From assembly GCF_029962835.1 (NCBI RefSeq), contig NC_080581.1, positions 19,420,001 to 19,484,000 on the forward strand: a stretch of DNA of 64,000 nt. Direction: 5' to 3'. Origin of the DNA: Magnolia sinica (Eukaryota; Streptophyta; Magnoliopsida; Magnoliales; Magnoliaceae). Position numbers and translations under genes: made by a program. The notes below the pieces were generated by a model, which was given only the letters and a program-made list of their open reading frames with translations, ran no database searches and was not told where the DNA came from. Every line of letters begins with the position of its first letter. Within the stretch, counting starts at the first letter, position 1. Positions 25,058 through 37,000 of the stretch are shown one piece after another.

Positions 25058-28000
25058 TATAACGCTCTGAAAATCGGGGGTCGAGTAGAAGTCCAACTCC
25101 CGAGTTAAAACGCATCACTTATGCAACATATTTGATGATGATTAAATGTTGTTTATATTAGTGCATAAAACATTAATAAGATTAAGCCAAATCAGCAAAA
25201 CATAATTCAGGGACAGTTGTAATATGCAAGCGGAAGACTGACTCAAATAGGTATAACTTTATTAATCAGTATAGGTCCCTAAAGTATGCATGCATTGCCA
25301 GGTCAATAATTACATGTATTGTTTCAAAATACAAAATGACCAAAAATGTAATGGTCCACTACAAATATAACCCTGAAGCCCCGCCAATCAGAACGGTCTA
25401 TGTAAACCCACCTAAGTACTGCATATATGAGAAGGCATCCTCATCGTCTGTGAAGTCGGCCTCTGCCTCATCAGTCGGGTCTCCATCTGCAACTAAGACA
25501 GAGTCTGGTTGGTGTTTAAAACACCGTCCTGAAACGTGGGAGTGAGTGATCAACTCAGTGGAACAATAAAGTAAAGGTTAACATGTTCTCAATTCAGTCA
25601 AGCAATAATGATAAAACAATACAATCAAACATCCCTAAGTACTCTGATTAATGTAAGAATGGTATGTATAAATGATGCATGCCCTCGCCTGCACTCCCTC
25701 TGCGATCTTCATCTAACGGTCGCGCATGTCAGTCACTTTCTCAGTGCTTTACCCAATGCCAAACGGCACATGCAGTGCAGTGCATGATCGTGATTACCAA
25801 GTTCTTATTAGTCCTTTTCATATAGCAGGATTGGGAAGCTAAGGTACCTCCCTTGTATCAATTTTCAAACGATGATCCATACTAGGGTCATCAATCCTAG
25901 TAAATCTCATACGATGTTACAGTTCTAGGTCATTGCAAAGGGTTCATCACCTTCTCACTGTAGGCCTAGTATGTACTCTTGTTGCTACGTAAGGGCTCGT
26001 CACCTCTACGCGGTCTTAGAGTATGCTCGAGGTCACTACAAAGGGCTCGTCACCTTATCAATGTAGGCCGACAGCTCGAATACAGTGTCCCATACCACCG
26101 TATTGAGCTCACGAGGTTGTGTTGCTCACTGGACACTACAGGGAGGCTCATCACCCCAGCGTAGGCCAACAACTCGACCACGGTGTCCCATACCACCATG
26201 CCTGGCTCATGAGTTTTAGCGGATCGAGGTACCAAGGTTAAAGGGGTTGTCACTGGTGAGTTTGGTACCTTACATTCAAGCAGTAGCGTCCATATATGGT
26301 GAACATACATTGGGTCAATCGAGTTACTTGACGAGCTCGCTAGTACGAGCGCACATCGAATTGATCGACATGAAGTGCACGAGCACTCCGTGTGGCCTAA
26401 CCACTGTCAACAACTGAAGTACGGCTCAGACTCATCGAACACGTTTTGTGGGGCAAAAACAACTTCAGCCACCAAATCAGGGCCTGTTACCGATTGCCTG
26501 GACTATATCGTAGTCCCAAACATATCCAATTTCAACAAGTATTCGTATGAAATAGTCAAAGCAGTAATAAACAAATAATTCCAATCCTACAACCATTTGA
26601 GCATGTTATGAAGGACAACATACTCAGGAATTCACACACGCGCATTTCATAAGTAAAACAGACAATATAATATAAGTTGCATGGAGGAAATCAAACACAT
26701 AGTCAAGGTAGTTGAGAATCTTATCTCAACACTCATATAAAGTACCCGATACCAAGTAGTTGCTCATTCAGACATTTGTACGAACACTTAGACTACACCT
26801 TTTTAACATACGGAACGTATGTTGGCCATAACATATACTGGGCCAAATCCTTTCGCCAAAGAGTTGTTACACATACAACTAGCATAAACACACGACGATT
26901 AATCATGGCAAACACACTTTCAAATTCCACACCCATACGATCCTTTCTACAAATACATGAGTTGCACTAAATTCAATATAGTTCATATATATCTGAAACG
27001 CGAAACAAACATCGCATTTAGCATGTGAAATAGCACCCACATCAGTAATAAACCATTAACCAACATTGAAAGCCTTGAAAACAATAACCTATGCGTTTAT
27101 AGTCCGCACCTTACGCTGGTAAACACGAAACGGATTTATTTTAGATACTTAGTCTTTGTCAACGGCAGATTGGCAACCTATAGGATGAATTAGGTTAGCT
27201 ATTTCATAACTTACACTATCTGAAACCCTAAAACAGATTAGGGTTAGGTTTTCTTACCTAAGAACGGAATTAGAATCGCTTGTATAGCGATACAGGAATG
27301 GTGGTTGAGTGCGTGGAATAGCGGGATCGAATCCTAGGAAGAATCTCCAACTCTCACTCCCACTTTCTCTCTTCTTCCTTCTCTTTTCTCTCCTCTCTCC
27401 CCTAAGGTTTTTCAAATTCGTATGAGGTGAGAGAGAGAGGGTTTAAGGTCCTTCTATAAGCCCAGGACTGATGGAAATAGCCCTAGGGCCAAGGTATACT
27501 TAGGTTATATCCAAAGGGCGTCTGTTTCAGCCCAACGGAGTACTTCTAGTGGCCTCTTTTCCACGTGCGGTCGGACTTAAGCTCCCTGACCATGGATCTA
27601 GGTCAGGTTGAGTTTTCTTTTCGATCGGGTTTACAGATTAGCCGTGGCGAACCAGTTTCAGTTTAATGGTCACGGTCACTCGATCAGGGCCACAAGTACA
27701 CCGACATGTGTGGGATATTTCTCCTAATCCAAGGGTGTATTTGGGTCAGATTCTAACGGTCTGAATCCTTATATTTGGCCCGCAAGCGACACGACTCAGA
27801 TTACTTAAATTCGGATTTCATTTCTAAAGATATTCACGTTTCTCACACACTTTGCTCCAGGCTCAAGTTGTGCATTTCTAGACACAATCAAAGCTTGATT
27901 TCCGAGGGGGTTGTCAAGTCCAGTAATGCGGTCATAACTGTATAGTTTTACGGTCATCAGACTTTCGACGTGCGGTCCAGGTCCGATACGGAGTTTCGGT

Positions 28001-28238
28001 GTGCTCCCGAGAGCAACCGGGTTTAAGGATGGATTCTAGATTTCAGGGTAATGTAGTGTCAATGATACTGCACGGTTTGGGTCTTGCAAATCATATTTAA
28101 AGTGATTAGTGCTAATTTCACAAGTACTCTAGTTTAGCACTTGCTGATACTGACCTAATTTCTAAAGGTTTTGGTCCTGGGCGATTTCTGCCTGAGGTGG
28201 TACTTTGGTCCTTGTACGGATTTTTCCGAGACATTACA
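25058..28238 (-). repeat. 5' LTR of the Tekay-type element
   Basis: Matches 17,063-20,245 along its full length with roughly 7-9% difference by eye. Its inner end lies next to the primer site at 25,041-25,054. Confidence 0.92.
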
Positions 28239-28959
28239 ATCTCTTTCACTCACTTGGTCATGTGCGCGATAGGGCGGCAGCCAGTGTTGGAGTGTAATAG
28301 ACCTTGGTGATGTTTCTAGTGATGAACTATACTAATATGTGAACTAGTTGAGGATTGACATGCATGTGTTGCATCTCTAGCATATGACATTCGTCCATGA
28401 AGGCCTTGCATTGCATATCCTTGATATGGCTAACATCATTTATGAATTTTTCAATTTAGCCTTCCATCATTTCCACTTACTCTGATATTTGTATGCTTGG
28501 CACATGTATTGCACACACATGCACGCACTCTTTAAGCTTCATAGTAAGCTTATGCACGTTTGTTATGTGCAGGTTATGCTAGACCGCAACAACATTGAAG
28601 AAGGAGCTTGTGCTCAATCTTTTGGAGTTATGTTATATGATGTATTTTTCTTTCAACACTGTACTCAAAGATTATATTAATAGGTATGTGATGGTGATGT
28701 TTTGTGACTTGGGTACACTTGTGATTATGCTCCTTTACAAAAAAAATTACCATGAAAATCCTCATTTTAGGATCCCAGGATCAGAACCTAGCGCATGGGA
28801 GCTGGTAGCCGAGAATGGGGTACTACGAAGGCTGTCGGCACTAGATTTGGTGGTTAGGAATTTTGTGAGCCCAATTCCCGAGTTTGGGGCGTGACACTAA
28901 GAGCGCAGACCAGAAGTTCCTGGAGCCTTTCAATCCCCCGATGCCCAGGACCTCTTGGT

Positions 28960-29571
28960 CTTCTAGTTCTTATTTGAGGTCGAGATATTCATAATCATGG
29001 CCTTGCCAGTCCTCGTCCAGGCAGCAAAGTAGTACCAACCATCGTGAAAAGGGTTGGATTTCACTTGGTATAGGTGGAGAAACTTACTCATAGTTAGCTC
29101 GGGATGGTCGAGCTCCGACCATAGAATGAATAACTCCAACAGGGCTCTCCAAGCATTAGGGATCAGCTGCCCAAGAGCCAACCCCACTTACGCGAGAAAT
29201 CTCCTCACTATACCCTACAGAGGAAACCTCAGCCTGCATTGGAGAGCGACCTAGTAAATGACCACTTCACCATCCCGGGGCTCATTTGGGAGTTCGCCCG
29301 GTGCGGGAGCTTGAAGTATCATAGAGTCTGGAACGTGAGACCCCAACCTGATCCACACGAGGTCGCCCTTCGTTAGAACGGACCCTATCGGCCCTCTCTC
29401 TTCCGCCTCTGACGAGGACCCACTAGTTTCCTTCCCCGTCGGGACAGTTCCCTTAGTGTCCTCCGGGCTTTCAGCCAAGGGACAGGCGGCCACCCTCGAC
29501 TCCCGCGACCTCCGGAAGTCCCCATCGCTCATCATCATCAATGGCAATGGTGGGTTCGACATGGGGCGCAA
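28960..29571 (-). mobile_element. Tat element antisense ORF region, first half
   Basis: The minus strand reads LIPNAWRALLELFILWSELD, then LYQVKSNPF and WYYFAAW. This matches the 'putative gypsy-type transposon' domain (Pfam Transposase_28 style) found in antisense ORFs of Tat elements. The upstream part is acidic and proline-rich. The continuation lies beyond the inserted LTR, at 11,600-12,930. Confidence 0.6.
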
Positions 29572-29689
29572 ATCATCTGGCCAACCATCACACTGGGATG
29601 CCCACCCTCACGGGCCTATGATCTAAACATCTCACCTTAATGGGCAACGATCAGGGACCATGATTTGAAAGAAATGAAAAAATAGAAAG

Positions 29690-29720
29690 GAGGGGAGGGG
29701 AGGGGTAGAGGAGAGAGAGC
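29690..29720 (+). repeat. Purine-rich GGGGA repeat
   Basis: A short run of AGGGG units in a wholly purine stretch, between the antisense ORF start and the 3' LTR of the Tat element. It could be mistaken for the polypurine tract, but the tract adjoining the LTR is at 30,197-30,209. Confidence 0.7.
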
Positions 29721-30209
29721 AAGGCTCATTGGGAAAGACACCTGAAGCCTCGTCGGAAATCACCTGTCGCCAGAGAAGACCAAAGAACACAACAAAAAGG
29801 GTAAAGGGGCAAATAGTCTTGAGCGATGCTAGGGCATCCCCTTTTACAGCACTCCTACCGTATGGGCATTAAATGTCCACACTCAGTGTGTAGCCAAAAT
29901 GGCTCCTCGACGCCCATGCTCGAACACGTGGAGCGTTACCATTCGCTGCCTGACTTGACTCTCAGGGTCGTGCCACGTGCCAACACCTCGTACGTCGGAG
30001 ATCGAACAGGTGCCCTGACAGTGCACGTGACCTCGAGCCACGACACGACGCCTCGAGCGTGACAAGCCATGATCGCGGAAAAGCCTCGACTCCCGTGCGC
30101 ACCGCCGTACTCCATGATAACAACAAGCAAAATGCAAAAAACATCTGACCTCACTAAAGAATTTGCTTCCCGACGTCGTTACACGAGCCCAGAAGCAAGT
30201 GGGGCTTAC

Positions 30210-30962
30210 TGTTATAAGTAAAAATGGATTAGCCACTAAGGAAAATGCAGCTCGAACATACATGCACTATGCGAGGAGCTCGACCCACCTTGATCGTAAC
30301 TGAGCGTGAAATGAGGACAAACTCGATCATTCAAGAACAGGTCGGAAAACTTACTAGTCTGGCCAACGCCAAATAAACTCGCCCACCCACCGAAGGAGTC
30401 AAGTCGGCACGACTCTAGGTCAGAAATGTACACGACAAAGAAGGGTCAGGGCTCACCAGAGAATCCAGGTTGGCATGCTACCTCCTAGTCAGATTGGCCT
30501 CCTACCGCACATCTCCACTGGCTCCTAATAAACAGGCCTCATTTAGGAAAGATCCGTCTGAAATCTTTTCCAAAGATCTCGAAAGGCATCCATGACATGC
30601 TCGAAATCCCGAGATCTCTGGCCTCATCTAAGAAAGATCTGTCCGAAATCTTTTCCAAAGATCTCGGAAGGTATCCATGACATGCTCGGAATCCCGAGAT
30701 CCTTGCCAGAGATCTCGGGAGATTCCCCCACACATTTGGAATCTGAATCCCTTCACAATACGAAGATCTCCTCCACATTACCACCTCTCTTATGGTGAAA
30801 GGTACGCACAATCTCTAGCCTAAAACTCCATTTACGACCATACTCAGATTTCTTACTTGACTTAGGCATTGGAGGGTCCCTTATACTAGACAAGCTTTCG
30901 TTTGTCCGTTCCTTGTGCATGTACATGAATGTCCAGGAAAGGCTATCCAGATTTATGCATCA
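30210..30962 (+). repeat. 3' LTR of the Tat element
   Basis: It begins TGTTATAAGTAAAAATGGAT directly after the polypurine tract AAGTGGGGCTTAC and ends near 30,962 at TTATGCATCA. The text TTACTTGACTTAGGCATTGGAGGGTCCC near 30,855 is typical of Tat/Ogre LTRs. The exact right edge is uncertain by about ten bases. No matching 5' LTR is in the window. Confidence 0.65.
30537..30706 (+). repeat. 85-bp tandem duplication in the Tat LTR
   Basis: Two adjacent copies with a period of 85 bp share GAAATCTTTTCCAAAGATCT and CATGACATGCTCG. Each copy contains small palindromes around AGATCTCG/CGAGATCT, and a third partial piece follows at about 30,700-30,720. Confidence 0.8.
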
Positions 30963-31199
30963 ATATCATCAATGGGCCATGTGCCCAATAAATTAATAAT
31001 CTAATGACACACACTATACATGCAACACTTAAAAGGATTTTAGATGTAATCCAAGCTTTCATCATGAATATGAAATCATCGTGAATTTGAAACCCCCTTT
31101 TTAAGGGGATTTAAAACCCTCTAGATTTGAAACCCCCATTTACTCTATGTAACAAACATACAACAGAATTTGAAATCCCTCCAACCCTACAAATCCATG

Positions 31200-31475
31200 G
31201 TGTCAAAGGATTTTTTTTATTATAAGTGACTTATCTTAGTTTCTACTTAAGAAGATAAGCATGTTTGGTAAATAATACATTTAGTAGTTTCTCCCTTCTT
31301 TCATGTTTCCTTTGCCTTTCTTCGTGATCTACGAAAAGTATAAAAGCTAAAAAAAAATAATTAAAATATTTAATTACTTTTAAATAAAAATTACTTATAA
31401 TTAATCATAAATCAAACTTATTTATTTAAAATAAGTTACTTATTTAGTGGTGTCAAACGGTCCAAAGTAACTTAG
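31200..31475 (-). mobile_element. AT-rich MITE (family shared with 57,397)
   Basis: Read on the minus strand it begins ACCGTTTGACACCACTAAAT, followed by TTTATGATTAATTATAAGTAA. This matches CCGTTTGGATACCACTAGAT and TTTATGATCAATCATAAGTA at 57,397-57,617. It has no coding capacity and is flanked by unassigned sequence. Confidence 0.55.
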
Positions 31476-32430
31476 GATCCAAATGCATCATAAATATCTT
31501 TAGATGATTGGATAATTGTAAAGATGGACTTATAATCCGTACATTTTAATTTTAAATAAAGAAGTGACACTTAAGCAATTCTAGAAATTTCCAGGTGCCT
31601 GCGTATCATCCATTAAAGTCCCGGAGCATCATAGCTTTTCTCCTTAAAATGCGCACATTGAGCTGCCGTGCATATATTCCTTTACTCCTTTATAAGTCGT
31701 TCACCATATGGTCACAATCATCCGGCTGGCAAAATATATGGGTCATCCGCATCCATCACAGGTCTCGATAGATGAATGGTCTACATGCATCCTTGGCCTA
31801 AAATGCACATCCATGGCTGCTGGGCAGACAATTGAAAGATCAGAACCGTTCATCAGGCACTTCCCTCAGTGTATATGCGATGTGTCCTATATCATGCTGA
31901 TCTGATTATCAGGTGGGCCACACGTATGCAAAAGATATGATATTCAAAGATGGAGCAGTTATCCTCATTCTATGTGCACGTGTCGCCCACCTGGCGGTTA
32001 GATCTCGCTGATTTCTCATACAGGTCAGCTATACCATAGTAATGTCTACAGCTAACGGCTCTGATCTGCTACACGTTTACCTATCTACCACGTGGGGATT
32101 CCACTAGCTGGATTTGAGGGGCATTCGTGAAATAAAAATGAATTTCGCCCCAAATTCCAACAACTTTAAAAGATTCTGAGTGAGGGTATTTCCGTAATTT
32201 CAGAAAGAAAGACCGGATTCTAAAGTCAGGTCACTGTCAAGATGGCAAAGATGTGATTAATTAAAAAGTAGTGGCTAATTATAAGGCAAAAAGGATAATC
32301 ATCCAACCAGCAGTTTCAATATTACGTCGCTTGGGCGATACTCCAGAGATCTCCTGGCCCACGACTTTTCCGGAAGCCTCGCGTTTTCAGTTAATCGCGG
32401 TGGAGCCGCGCTTGGGTACTGGCCCTCTGG
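31476..32430. other. Unassigned non-coding stretch
   Basis: I see no gene. At about 31,590 AGGTGCCTGCGTATCATCC and GGAGCATCATAG resemble the short inverted-repeat family at 51,845-52,130. The rest is low-complexity or unique-looking text up to the gypsy LTR at 32,431. Confidence 0.4.
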
Positions 32431-33150
32431 TGTGGAGCAGGTTGCGGAAAGTTTCGTGGCAAGATGGATCAGAAAAGGCCGACCAATGACCGAAGCTATC
32501 CGGACGGTTGGACCTTAATTTAACTGCATCTCACAATTTAAAATAAATTATCCAATATAAAATATATAGTTTTGGGGTAAAACAAGCTACTTTAGCTAAC
32601 CAACCCTACTACGTTGGGTTGCGCTAAGCTGTATTTGCGAAATACCCTTGAATCGATGGACATTTTTCTACCTTAATTTCGTTTTTAATATAAATAGCAA
32701 GTTTTAATTTAATTATAACTCTTCATCCGTCAGGCTTTAGAAGTTGCATCCAACGTGAAATGAGCTTAAAATAATTAGGATAACGGTTTGGTGAAGCTAA
32801 ATAGGACACTTACTATTTTTGGCCGAAAACCTTGCGCACTAGTAGACATCATAACCGTCTATAAATAGTAAGTTTATTATTTATAGCAAGTCGTGAATTT
32901 TAGGAGTTTTAGTTGTAGTTTGATTCTAATTTCTTTCTCATTGCTTGGTATCCCTATTTAAAGGGTTGTGAACTCGTTTTTATTGATTCATTAATCAATT
33001 TTAAATTTATTAGAATTTATTTCTATTGTCTGCTTTCTTTCTTCGTGGATTCGAGAAGTCTCTGTGAGGAGTCCAAAGAAGTTTTGTGGATTCGGAATAG
33101 TTTTCCTTTTGAGGAAGATAGTGCTCGACCTTACGTCCTTCCCTGCGTCA
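32431..33150 (+). repeat. 5' LTR of the 32-39 kb gypsy element
   Basis: Runs from TGTGGAGCAGG to CCCTGCGTCA and matches 38,075-38,796. Text with TATAAATAGTAAG (about 32,870) and CTATTTAAAGGG (about 32,950) could hold the promoter. The flanks TCTGG (before) and CCTGG (one base after the 3' LTR) agree at four of five bases, a weak target duplication. Confidence 0.88.
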
Positions 33151-34010
33151 AGTTGGTATCAAAGTGAGGATTCCTCTTAGGTCGATGGCGAACAATGAAG
33201 GTATGAATCAAAGTCCTGTGGACGGTGATTCTGATTCAAGGATTCATTATCTTTCAGAAAGAATGGAAGCATTCCACCAAGAGAGTTAGTTGACCATGCA
33301 AGGGCTGCAGGCAACCCTCGACCGTCTTGCGGATGCGCTACGTTCACCCCAAGCCCTAGGCTGTGCTCTACCATCCATGGTTGCTCCACCACCCGTGGTT
33401 ACTGTACGACACAACCCCGATTTTCGTAGAGCACTACTAGTGGCAAACCGTAGGGCTACACCAGATAATTCAAGTTCTAGCGACGAAGACCTTAATGGGA
33501 GTTTTGTCCTACGACCAATCCATGTAGATGATCATCTAGATTGTGTTGCAAGAGACTATCGAGGTGAGGCTGAACTTCCTAATTATCCTCTTGAGGAAGA
33601 TGGTGCTCGACCTTACGTCCTTCCCTGCTTCAATTTGGTATCAAAGATAGGATTCCTCTTGAGTCGATGGCGAACAATGAAGGTATGAATCAAAATCCTT
33701 TGGACGGTGATTCAGGAATTTGTTATCTTTCGGAAAGAATGAAAGCTTTCCACCGGGAGAGTCAGTTGACCATGCAAGGGCTACAGGCAACTTTTGACTG
33801 TCTTACAGATGCGCTACTTCCGCCCCGAGCCCTAGGCGGTGCTCCACCACCCATGGTTACTCCACCACCCGTGGTTGCTGTACGACACAACCCCTATTTT
33901 TGTAGAGCACTACCAGTGACAAACTATAAGGCTACACCAGATGATTCAAGTTCTAGCGACGAGGACCTTAATAAGGGTTTTGCCCGATGACCAATCCATG
34001 GAGATGATCA
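33110..34010 (+). repeat. 482-bp tandem duplication spanning LTR tail and gag head
   Basis: GTCGATGGCGAACAATGAAG occurs at 33,181 and again at 33,663. The last bases of the LTR (GCTCGACCTTACGTCCTTCC) and the primer-site text (TTGGTATCAAAG) also recur just before the second copy. So the leader and gag beginning are present twice in tandem. The two copies differ at several per cent of positions, so the duplication is not recent. Confidence 0.8.
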
Positions 34011-37000
34011 TCTAGATTGTGTTGAAAGAGACTATCGAGGTAAGGCTGAACTTCCTAGTTTTAATGGTTTATTATGTATAGAAGATTTTCTCGATTGGCT
34101 AGCTGAAGTAGAGAGATATTTTGATTATATGGACGTGCCAGATCATAAAAGAGTAAAATTAGTAGCGTTTAAATTAAAATCCGGTGCTTTTGTATGGTGG
34201 GAACAATTACAACTCTCACGAGCCCGTCAAAACAAGGTGCTCATCTCATCATGGCCACGGATGAGACGTTTTCTTCGATTACGATTTTCTCCCCAGTGAT
34301 TATGAGCAGATATTATTCCAGCAATATCAAAATTTCCAACAAGAAAATCGAACCGTCACATATTACACTGAAGAATTCCAGTGGTTGGCTACACGAAACG
34401 ATTTGTTAAAATCTGAGTCACAGAAGGTGACACGATTTATAGGTGAGTTGTGATCGACAATTCAAGACCGAGTTCAGATGTACCCAGTTGGGATCGTGGA
34501 TGAAGCAGTTCAATTGGCGGGTAGGGCAGAAACACAACTTGCAAGAGCTCCTGCTCGTCCCTATCCTTCAACTCGACCCCCTATAACGGGTCCCACGCAG
34601 GATCCAATGTTGGCATGAGGAAAAGATCCAGCAGGAGAACATTCTCAGCCTCCTACAACCGCAAACCGTGATACGTGGAGCGGCTCATCCAGATCTCAAC
34701 GTGTAGCACCCACAACAGCAGGCCTGAGTAGGATTCCAAATCCTTATGCTCGGCCAAGGTCGAACAATTGTTACTGCTGTGGTCAACCAGACCACTTATC
34801 AAACACTTGTCTTTAACGTCCCACAACACACTTGACTATAAACGAAGGGGGCACTGAAGATGAGGCCACAGAAGAAGACCATGACTTTGATGAACATGAA
34901 CAAACCATTGAAGAAATAACAGGTGGCGATGAAGTGACGGGTGAGGATCGTGACGAATTTCTAGTTGTGAGGTAATTATTGTATGTCCCACGAAAGGAAT
35001 TACATCCACAGCGACACAATATATTTCGTAATCGGTGCACTGTCAACAGAAAGGTTTGTGATGTGATCATAGATAGTGTTAGTAGCGAGAACATCATCTT
35101 AAGAGTGATGGTGGACAAATTGTAGCTACCAATGACGAAACATCCTTCTTCGTACTCAATTGGCTGGATAAAAAAGGTGAATGAGACCAAGGTAACTGAA
35201 CAATTCACTATCTCATTTTCAATTGACAAAAATTATAAGGATTAAATACTTTGTGACGTGGTCAACATGAAAGCTTGTCATATGCTACTCGGTCGACCCT
35301 GGCAGTCGGACCGTAATGCGACCCATCGGGGAAGAGACAATGTCTACATATTCGTCAAGGATAGTCGAAAAATAATCCTGGCCCCTATGGCATCAGAGAA
35401 CCACCCTGAAGCCTCTCAAGTGGAGGGGAGTTCCCTCTTGACCATTCGGGATTTCATGGAGGAATCCAAGGAAAACGGCAAGGTATACGCCTTAGTGGTG
35501 AAAGGCGAGGACGAGGAACCCTCAAACATCCCTCCAAGTTTAAGACTATTGCTAAACGAATTCAAAGAAATCTGGCCTGAGAATTTATCTGATGGATTTT
35601 CCCCATGAGGGACATTTAACATCACATAGACCTCGTCCCTAGGACTAGCCTACCCAACTGCCCTCATTATCGGATAAGCCCGAAGGAGTGTAAGATACTT
35701 CAAGGGCAAGTGGAGGAATTGATCTGTAAGGGTCTCTTGAAAGAAAGCATGAGCCCATGTACCATACCAGCATTATTAACGCCATAAAAAATGGAAGCTG
35801 GCGTATGTATGTCGATAGCCAGGCAATCAACAAAATTACCGCCAAATATCGGTTCCTAATACCACAGTTGGACGACATGCTTAATATGCTAAAATGAGCC
35901 AATGTGTTCTCTAAACTAGATTTAAGGAGCGGGTACCATCAGATTCGTATCCAACCTGGTGATGAGTGGAAAATGACATTTAAGACCAACAAAGGGTTGT
36001 ATAAGTGGCTGGTCATGCCCTTCGGCCTATCGAATAGACTAAGTACTTTTATGCGTTTGATGAATCAGGTTCTAAAATCGTTCATTGGCCGATTTGTAGT
36101 AGTATATTTTGATGACATATTAATATATAGCCAGGATGAGGCGGAGCATAAGAAATATCTCAAGTAGGTGCTGCAGGTCCTACAAATTAACAAGTTGTAC
36201 CTCAACTTGAAGAAGTGTAATTTTTTAATTAACAGCCTGTTGTTTCTAGGATTTGTTGTAACGATCACAGGGATCCGTATAGACGATGAAAAAGTGCGAG
36301 CTATTAGGGAATGGCCGATCCCAACAAACATTCATGAGGTGGGGAGTTTTCATGGGTTGACGACTTTCTATCGTCGATTTGTGTGAGATTTTAGCACCAT
36401 AGTCGGGCCTATAACAGATTGCATGAAAAAAAGATCGTTCCAGTGGATCAATAAAGCTGACAAGAGCTTTCATGAGATCAAGCATCGTTTGTCTACAACA
36501 CCGGTCTTGGTGCTTTATAATTTCGACAAATTATTTGAGGTTGAGTGTGACACTTCATACGTTGGAATTAGAGGAGTATTATCACAGGAAGGTAGGCCGG
36601 TAGCCTTCTACAGCGAGAAGCTCAGCGAAGCCCAAAAGAAGTGGTCGACTTATGAGCTTGAGTTGTACGCAGTTGTTCAAGCGTTGTGACATTGTCGGCA
36701 TTATTTGATTCAAAGAGAGTTTGTTCTATACACTGACCATCAAGCTTTAAAGTTTATTAATAGTCGACCACTTCGATGGGTTGCGTTTTTACAAGAATTC
36801 ATGTTCGTTTTGAAGAACAAGTCAGGGTAGCAGAACAAGGTGGCTGATGCACTTAGTCATTGTGCATCATTACTTGTTACGATGAGCAACGAGGTGGTTG
36901 GCTTCGACTGTCTCAAGGAGCTGTATGTTGAGAATGAGGACTTCAAATATTCTTGGATGAAGTGCCAGGAAGGTCAGTGACCTTCATATACATGGTGATT

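Larger units (their letters stand above)
17063..28238 (-). mobile_element. Tekay-type chromovirus (Ty3/gypsy), 11.2 kb, broken
   Basis: A minus-strand element with two LTRs of about 3.18 kb, primer site, protease, reverse transcriptase, RNase H, integrase and a chromodomain-like end, in the order of Ty3/gypsy chromoviruses. It is inserted in the large LTR. The 5 bases TCTCT occur before 17,063 and again one base after 28,238, a likely target duplication. Side by side, the LTR starts differ at roughly 7-9% of bases, so it is a few to perhaps ten or more million years old depending on the rate. It is broken, with about ten or more interruptions across its coding part, and is a fossil. Part of the gag region looks replaced by other sequence. 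Confidence 0.88.
12937..28896 (-). mobile_element. Large Tekay-like solo LTR, split by a nested element
   Basis: On the minus strand it starts at 28,896 with TGTCACGCCCCAAACTCGGG and ends at 12,937 with GGTCTTACA. The flanks CCAAG (12,932-12,936) and CTAAG (28,897-28,901) agree at four of five bases and are a likely target duplication, which argues for a solo LTR. Without the nested element (17,063-28,238) it is about 4.8 kb long, which is very long for an LTR. It contains a tandem array of foldback-like arms (14,246-15,830). It lies in the Tat antisense ORF region and is older than the element inside it. Confidence 0.65.
9541..30962 (+). mobile_element. Tat-lineage Ty3/gypsy element, 3' part, with nested insertions
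   Basis: The + strand from 9541 to about 10,090 reads the C-terminal part of a Tat/Ogre-type integrase (KGAWAEELTHFLWSY, GETPFF, NWEGPYKV). A long non-coding part follows, then antisense reading frames of the kind known from Tat elements such as Retand (11,600-12,930 and 28,960-29,571, minus strand), a polypurine tract (AAGTGGGGCTTAC, 30,197-30,209) and a 3' LTR. The 5' half is not in the window. A hAT element and a large LTR, itself containing another retrotransposon, are inserted in it; without these it would span about 4.5 kb. It is an old, broken fossil and the oldest layer of this block. Confidence 0.7.

Noticed and set aside
29690-29720. GGGGA run as polypurine tract of the Tat element
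   Set aside because: It is not next to an LTR start; the tract at 30,197-30,209 directly precedes TGTTATAAG.
29826-30263. Frames on both strands at the Tat 3' end
   Set aside because: Untranslated part between antisense ORF and LTR; frames overlap each other with no motif.
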